From Acetothermia bacterium UBA3571 (GTDB taxonomy: Bacteria > Bipolaricaulota > Bipolaricaulia > Bipolaricaulales > Bipolaricaulaceae), in assembly GCA_002375995.1 (NCBI GenBank), contig DFNI01000019.1, positions 1 through 64,000 on the forward strand: a stretch of 64,000 bases of DNA. Reading direction: 5' to 3'. Position 1 is the stretch's first letter, and every line of letters starts with the position of its first letter. Made by a program: the position numbers and the translations under genes. This document shows positions 59,960-64,000 of this stretch, in pieces. The notes beneath the pieces are model-generated. The model was not told where the DNA came from and searched no databases. It saw only the letters and a list, made by a program, of their open reading frames with translations.

Positions 59960-61476
59960 CCCGCCTCCCGTACCCCGCCCATGAGGAGCCCGATCCGCTC
60001 CCGATCGAACTCCTCCCGGGAAAGAACGCCGGCGAAGGTCCCCCGGTACATCACGGCCACCCGATCCGAAAGCTCCAGGACCTCGTCGAGATCCGCCGAA
60101 ACGAGGAGGATGGCCATCCCCTCATCCCGCAGGCGAAGGAGCAGATCCCGGATATAACGGGTTGCGGCCACGTCCAGGCCCCGGGTGGGTTGGTTGGCGA
60201 TGAGGAGTTTGGGAGCTTTGGAGAGCTCCCGTCCCACCACGAGGCGTTGCTGGTTTCCCCCCGAGAGGTACCGGACCGGTACCCTGGGTCCCGGCGCCTG
60301 GATGGAGAACCGGGAGATGAGCTCCCGGGCGAAGCGGTACACCTTCCCCCATCTCAGCCTCCCCAGCGGGTCGAGGAAAGGCCGTAGGCGCCCGAGGATC
60401 GCGTTCTCGGCGAGGTTGAACTCGAGAATGAGGCCCATCCCGTGGCGGTCCTCGGGGATGTGGGCGAGGCCCAAGGAGGCGATCTCCCCGGGACCCCGGC
60501 CCGCGAGATCCTTTCCCAAAAGCTCCGCGTGGCCGCTCCAGGGACGCAGGCCCACCAGCGCCTCCACCAATTCGGTCTGTCCGTTTCCCTGGACGCCCGC
60601 GATCCCGAGGATCTCCCCTTCCCTCACGGAGAAGGAGACACCCTGTACCGCGGGTTTCCCCGCGGGACCGGGGACAGTGAACCCCTCCAACCGGAGCACC
60701 TCCCTTCCCGGGGCGCGCTCCGCCCGGGCCCTCGGCGGAGGGAGTTCCTCCCCCACCATGAGTCGGGCCAGTTCCTCCGCGGTGGAGCCAGGGGTCTCCC
60801 TCGTGGCCACCACCTCCCCGCGGCGGAGCACCGTGACCCGGTCGGTGACCGCCGTGACCTCGGCGAGTTTATGCGTGATGAAGATCACGCTCCTCCCCTG
60901 GGCGGCGAGCCCCCGCAGCACCGAGAAGAGCTCCTCCGCTTCCTGGGGGGTGAGGACCGCGGTGGGCTCGTCCAGGATGAGGAGGTCCACCTCGCGGTAG
61001 AGCATCTTGAGGATCTCCACCCGCTGCTGCACCCCCACGGGAAGGTCCTCCACCGGGACGTCCAGGGGCGCTTCCAGGCCCGACTCCCGCATGATGGCCT
61101 CCACCCGGCGACGTACGGAGGCCACGTGGACCGGGCTAAGCGCGCCCCCTCCCTCCTCTCCCAGGGCGATGTTCTCCAAGCCCGTGAACGGCCCCACCAG
61201 GGCGAAATGTTGGTGGACCATCCCGATCCCCGCCCGCAGGGCCTCCCGGGGTGAGGAGAACCGAACCCTCTTTCCCCGCCAACGGATCTCCCCAGAGGTG
61301 GGGGGAAGGAGCCCGGAAATGATCTTGGTGAGGGTGGTCTTCCCGGCGCCGTTTTCGCCCAAAAGGCCGTGGACCTCCCCCGGGCGCACCACGAGGTCCA
61401 CGCCGCGGAGGGCCACGGTCCCGTCGGGGTATACCTTGGCGATTCCCCGAGCCTCGAGGAGCGCGTTATCGGCCAT
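59956..61476 (-). CDS. BMP-type ABC ATPase with two nucleotide-binding domains
   Basis: A 506-residue double ATPase. First half: Walker A GENGAGKTT near 37, LPVGVQQRVEIL near 140, DEPTAVLTPQEAEELF. Second half: degenerate Walker A (VQGNGQTEL near 292), LSGGNQQRLVVGREL near 400 and ANQPTRGLDVAATRYI, where the Walker B Glu is Gln (NQPTRGLD). This one-good, one-degenerate pattern is normal for the family (RbsA/YufO). A terminator-like stem lies just upstream. Confidence 0.85.
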   Translation of the reverse strand: MADNALLEARGIAKVYPDGTVALRGVDLVVRPGEVHGLLGENGAGKTTLTKIISGLLPPTSGEIRWRGKRVRFSSPREALRAGIGMVHQHFALVGPFTGLENIALGEEGGGALSPVHVASVRRRVEAIMRESGLEAPLDVPVEDLPVGVQQRVEILKMLYREVDLLILDEPTAVLTPQEAEELFSVLRGLAAQGRSVIFITHKLAEVTAVTDRVTVLRRGEVVATRETPGSTAEELARLMVGEELPPPRARAERAPGREVLRLEGFTVPGPAGKPAVQGVSFSVREGEILGIAGVQGNGQTELVEALVGLRPWSGHAELLGKDLAGRGPGEIASLGLAHIPEDRHGMGLILEFNLAENAILGRLRPFLDPLGRLRWGKVYRFARELISRFSIQAPGPRVPVRYLSGGNQQRLVVGRELSKAPKLLIANQPTRGLDVAATRYIRDLLLRLRDEGMAILLVSADLDEVLELSDRVAVMYRGTFAGVLSREEFDRERIGLLMGGVREAG

Positions 61477-61497
61477 CGTGGGAGTTTAAACGAAAAA

Positions 61498-61522
61498 GGG
61501 GCCGGCCTCCGCGGCCGGCCCC
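61498..61522 (-). terminator. Attenuator between the binding protein and the ATPase genes
   Basis: GGGGCCGGCC (61498-61507), loop TCCGC, GGCCGGCCCC (61513-61522). On the minus strand it is followed by TTTTT (61493-61497). Lying between the first and second genes of one unit, it should let only part of transcription pass. Confidence 0.85.
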
Positions 61523-61538
61523 GAAATCGCCCTCGAGA

Positions 61539-62684
61539 TCAGGGATACATCTCCCGAACCTCGGCGATCTGATCGGCGGTGCTCGCCTCGGGAAGCTGGA
61601 TGACCCCCGCCTTGAGCTGGCCGATGAACTCGCCCAGGGCCTGCCAGACGTAGTAAGGAACGGATTGTCGTGCGGCGAGGATCTTCTCCAGGATCTCGTC
61701 GGGGCTCCCCGCCAGGGGATATCCCGCCTTCACCGCCAGATCGATGAAGGTGACGATGTCCTCGTAGGTGCTGAAGCCGGTGCCGTTCTCCTTGATTCCC
61801 AGGACCAGGTTCTTCCCGGGCTCATCGCCCAGGGCCCACTTGACCGCTTCATACACCGCCACGTCCACGCGCTTCCTGGCCGAACCCAAGATGAAGCCGG
61901 GCTTGATGTACTCCTGGGCGGCGTCGGCGCCGTAGGCGAAGGGCGGCCCTATCTCCCGACCCGCGGCCCTGCCCGCTTCCTCCGCGGCGTCAAAGGCGCC
62001 CAGGTGCGTGCCGCCGGCGATCCCCAGGATGTTGCGGGCCCCGGCGCGGATCAGAGCCTCCGCGGCCACTTTGCCGCCGGCGGGGTCGTCGAAGCGGCCC
62101 ACGTAGGTGACCATCACCTTGATATCGGCGTCTTTTCCGGTGTGGGCCTTATACCAGTCCACGGCCCAGTGGGCCCCGAACCTGTATCCGGCCTCGTAGC
62201 GCCACACGGGCGGGATCTCCATCCCGGCCACTGCGCCCACGGCCGGGTCTCCATTGGCGATGGCCACCAGAGCCGCCACCACCCCGGCGAGAGCCCCTCC
62301 TTCCTGCTCCCGGAACAAAAGCCCCAGCATGTTGGGGAGGTCGAAGTTGGGGCCGTCCACGAAGGCGAACTTCTGGTCCGGGTAAAGCCGGGCCGCCTCG
62401 GGCAGGGCATCGAAGAGCAGGAACCCCACACCCACGATCACCACGTACTCCCCGCTCTCGGCGAGCCCCGAGAGGTCGGAAAGGAACCCCATGGGGCTCG
62501 AAGCGGTGGTGTAGAAGAGCTCAAGGCCGAAGTCTGCGGCGGCCTTCTGGGCCCCCAAGAGGGCCATGTCGTTGAAGGAGAGGTCGCCCGGCCCGGTCTG
62601 GTCGAAGTAAAGGCAGATCTTGTCGGCCGCCAACACTCCAAGCGAAAGTAACCCTACTAAAAGGAACGAAAGGAATACACGCAT
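61539..62684 (-). CDS. BMP-family ABC substrate-binding protein
   Basis: A 381-residue protein with a signal peptide (MRVFLSFLLVGLLSLGVLAA). There is no lipobox Cys right after it. ICLYFDQTGPGDLSFNDMALLGAQKAAADFG near 24 is the BMP-family signature, and FAFVDGPNFDLPNMLGLLFREQEGGALAGVVAAL near 105 the second. The family binds nucleosides or their derivatives. Its start is ATG 62684 after GGGGGTGAAC. A strong attenuator follows its stop. Confidence 0.83.
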   Translation of the reverse strand: MRVFLSFLLVGLLSLGVLAADKICLYFDQTGPGDLSFNDMALLGAQKAAADFGLELFYTTASSPMGFLSDLSGLAESGEYVVIVGVGFLLFDALPEAARLYPDQKFAFVDGPNFDLPNMLGLLFREQEGGALAGVVAALVAIANGDPAVGAVAGMEIPPVWRYEAGYRFGAHWAVDWYKAHTGKDADIKVMVTYVGRFDDPAGGKVAAEALIRAGARNILGIAGGTHLGAFDAAEEAGRAAGREIGPPFAYGADAAQEYIKPGFILGSARKRVDVAVYEAVKWALGDEPGKNLVLGIKENGTGFSTYEDIVTFIDLAVKAGYPLAGSPDEILEKILAARQSVPYYVWQALGEFIGQLKAGVIQLPEASTADQIAEVREMYP

Positions 62685-62929
62685 GGTTCACCCCCTATGG
62701 AATAGTGGTTCCGGATATCCCGCGGTTCCGCTTCCCGATATCACCTCCCCGCTTCCGCTTGGGAAGATTATACCGGTTCAGTCGGCTTTAGCGGAAAGGA
62801 TCTGTCACTTCCAGGACGATCGCCTTCGTAAGGGCATTAATCCTCTCTTTTGGGCACGGGCACACAATCAGGAAGGTACACACACTCCGGCCAGAAGGCC
62901 GGCCCAGAACCGAAGCGGTTATGCGGCGA
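62685..62929. other. Gap between the BMP and RHH-sulfate units
   Basis: 245 bases without a supported gene. It holds the ribosome site of the BMP gene at its left edge and no clear -10 for it. GGCCAGAAGGCCGG (62889-62904) forms only a small stem. Confidence 0.3.
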
Positions 62930-62958
62930 TTGTATTTTCCCGGGCCGGCTTTTATACT
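62930..62958 (+). promoter_or_regulatory. Promoter of the RHH and APS kinase-sulfurylase genes
   Basis: TTGTAT (62930-62935), 17-base spacer, TATACT (62953-62958). It faces the gene at 62985. Confidence 0.7.
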
Positions 62959-62970
62959 CCGATTGGAGTA
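62955..62970 (+). promoter_or_regulatory. Palindrome overlapping the promoter start, likely operator
   Basis: TACTCC (62955-62960), GATT, GGAGTA (62965-62970), six-base arms, overlapping the -10 box and the transcription start. The RHH protein encoded next is a plausible binder. Confidence 0.45.
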
Positions 62971-62984
62971 CAAAAGGAGTGCAA

Positions 62985-63194
62985 ATGGGCAGCGATCGGG
63001 TGACCCTGAAGATCCCCAGGCCCCTCTACGAGCGCCTCAAGCGCGTCATCGAGGGGACTGGGTTTCGGTCCGTGAACGAGTTCGTGGTCCACGTGCTGCG
63101 GGATCTCGTGGCCGAGACAGGCGATGAGGCGAGCCTCACCCCGGAAGAGATCCGGGTGATCCGCGAGCGGCTGCGGAAGTTGGGCTATCTCTGA
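62985..63194 (+). CDS. Small ribbon-helix-helix-like protein upstream of the APS kinase
   Basis: A 69-residue protein. RVTLKIPRPLYERLKRVIEG and SVNEFVVHVLRDLVAE match an RHH fold (strand, then two helices). The C-terminal stretch LTPEEIRVIRERLRKLGYL ends with an amphipathic helix. AAGGAGT is 5 bases before ATG 62985; a longer frame to 62850 starts with TTG inside the promoter and was rejected. Its position before sulfate-activation genes suggests a local regulator. Confidence 0.65.
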   Translation: MGSDRVTLKIPRPLYERLKRVIEGTGFRSVNEFVVHVLRDLVAETGDEASLTPEEIRVIRERLRKLGYL

Positions 63195-63213
63195 CGGCAC
63201 ACAGGAGGGATGG

Positions 63214-64000
63214 ATGCGGGATGGATTCGTCGTTTGGTTCACGGGGCTTCCGGCATCGGGGAAGACCACGTTGGCGAAGGCCTTGGAGGCGGAGCTTCGG
63301 CGCCGCGGAGTCGAACCGGTACAGCGTTTGGACGGGGACATCGTCCGCCAGGACCTCACCCGAGACCTCGGCTTCTCCAAAGAGGACCGGGACGAGAACA
63401 TCCGCCGGGTTTCCTTCGTGGCCAGCCTCCTGGCCAAAAACGGGGTGGCGGTCCTGTGTGCCTTCGTCTCCCCCTACCGGGAGGCACGCCGGAAAGCGCG
63501 GCTTCGATGTCCCAACTTCGTTGAGGTTTACTGCCGGGCCTCCCTTTCGGCCCTCATCGAGCGGGACCCCAAAGGGCTCTACAAGAAGGCCCTGGCCGGC
63601 GAGATCACGAATTTCACCGGGATCGACGATCCCTACGAGGAGCCGGAGGCCCCCGAGGTGATCTGCGACACCGACCGGGAGACGGTGGAGGAATCCCTGG
63701 AAAAGGTCCTCCAGTACCTCGAGGACCGGGGCCTCATTCCCGAAACAGCCGCAACGCGTAACGCGTTACGCGTGACGGACAGTGCCTCTTCATCTTCCTC
63801 TCCCTCGTCACGCGTCACCCTTCACGCGTCACCTATCCTTCCCCACGGCGGGACCCTCGTGGACCTTGTGGTGGCCGGAAAGGAGCGAGAGGCGTTAGTA
63901 CGGGAGGCGGCGGGGCTTCCCGTGATCGAGCTCGACCCCTATTACAGTCGGGAGTTCTACTGCCTGGCCACCGGCATCTACTCGCCCCTTTCGGGGTTCA
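63214..64000 (+). CDS. APS kinase-ATP sulfurylase fusion, cut by the window end
   Basis: 262 codons are seen and the frame is open at the edge. Residues 1-178 are APS kinase: GLPASGKTTL near 10 (P-loop), LDGDIVRQDLTRDLGFSKEDR near 43, VSPYREARRKAR near 88, and the KALAGEITNFTGIDDPYE lid near 127. After a linker of about 30 residues (ETAATRN to HASPIL, encoded by a repeat) follows PHGGTLVDLVVAG, the start of ATP sulfurylase. The kinase-first order is that of animal PAPS synthases; the best known bacterial fusion (Aquifex) is the reverse. ATG 63214 lies 6 bases after GGAGGG. Confidence 0.8.
   Translation, partial: MRDGFVVWFTGLPASGKTTLAKALEAELRRRGVEPVQRLDGDIVRQDLTRDLGFSKEDRDENIRRVSFVASLLAKNGVAVLCAFVSPYREARRKARLRCPNFVEVYCRASLSALIERDPKGLYKKALAGEITNFTGIDDPYEEPEAPEVICDTDRETVEESLEKVLQYLEDRGLIPETAATRNALRVTDSASSSSSPSSRVTLHASPILPHGGTLVDLVVAGKEREALVREAAGLPVIELDPYYSREFYCLATGIYSPLSGF
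63751..63833. repeat. ACGCGT repeats within the fusion linker
   Basis: GCAACGCGTAACGCGTTACG (63751-63770) with CGTGAC after it, and a second group TCGTCACGCGTCACCC, TTCACGCGTCACC (63805-63833). In between lies a Ser-rich coding stretch. All is in frame with the flanking enzyme domains. Confidence 0.75.

Noticed and set aside
1..64000. CRISPR array or prophage
   Set aside because: No regularly spaced direct repeats, and no capsid, terminase, portal or integrase genes were seen. The ACGCGT repeats are irregular and scattered.

Overview
The window is high-GC bacterial chromosome: Shine-Dalgarno sites such as AGGAGG, sigma70-type promoters, and tightly packed operons whose genes often overlap by 1-4 bases (ATGA, TGATG). 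Several traits are common in thermophilic or deep-branching anaerobes: a Hel308-like helicase, TrmB with a C-terminal extension, a THEP1 NTPase, a four-subunit archaeal-type proline dehydrogenase set, and many promoters whose -10 box lies 7-10 bases before the start codon, which implies leaderless mRNAs. The metabolism encoded is that of a peptide and amino-acid user. I cannot fix the phylum from sequence alone; Bipolaricaulota (OP1/Acetothermia) or a similar lineage is only a weak guess.

Layout. 1-750: nested remnants of two insertion sequences and an empty stretch. 750-5351: trmB, an RHH/PIN toxin-antitoxin pair, an M20 peptidase, a decayed bioY and an MFS carrier. 5432-14258: an aspartate-family biosynthesis block (transsulfuration enzyme, two different aspartate kinases, homoserine dehydrogenase, threonine synthase, aspartate-semialdehyde dehydrogenase, a HAD-like unknown). 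14255-18577 (minus): GH130, GT4 fusion, GH130, a mannan-type oligosaccharide locus.

18690-40996 is the centrepiece: 22 plus-strand genes with no clear internal terminator. They start with an XRE-cupin regulator that has a twin operator. They continue with ATP-dependent hydantoinase HyuA/HyuB, a nitroreductase, a small unknown, a five-gene oligopeptide ABC importer, an Asp/Glu/hydantoin racemase, a second HyuA-like protein, a duplicated DUF917 + M24 peptidase module, a proline racemase/4-hydroxyproline epimerase, and a four-gene set resembling the archaeal PDH1 proline dehydrogenase (pdhAFXB order). Read together, this suggests import of proline-containing peptides or cyclic amides, ATP-driven ring opening, Xaa-Pro cleavage, epimerisation and oxidation. 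The exact substrate is unknown.

41000-47506: THEP1 NTPase, alanine racemase, a small coiled-coil membrane protein, a GerMN protein, TldD/TldE and a secreted unknown. 47580-51506 (minus): GntR/FadR regulator with its own operator, carbamate kinase and two divergent carbamoyltransferases, a route from carbamoyl compounds to ATP that could take N-carbamoyl products from the hydantoinase operon. 51741-54817 (minus): ABC transporter with a NEW3-domain membrane protein. 54927-57110: Hel308-like helicase. 57092-62684 (minus): BMP-family nucleoside-type ABC importer with an attenuator after its binding-protein gene, and DUF362. 62930-64000: RHH protein and an APS kinase-ATP sulfurylase fusion cut by the window end.

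A dispersed repeat built on ACGCGT palindromes (TNACGCGTNA) occurs at gene ends and inside two reading frames: the linker of the APS kinase-sulfurylase fusion and the N-terminus of a BFD-like subunit.
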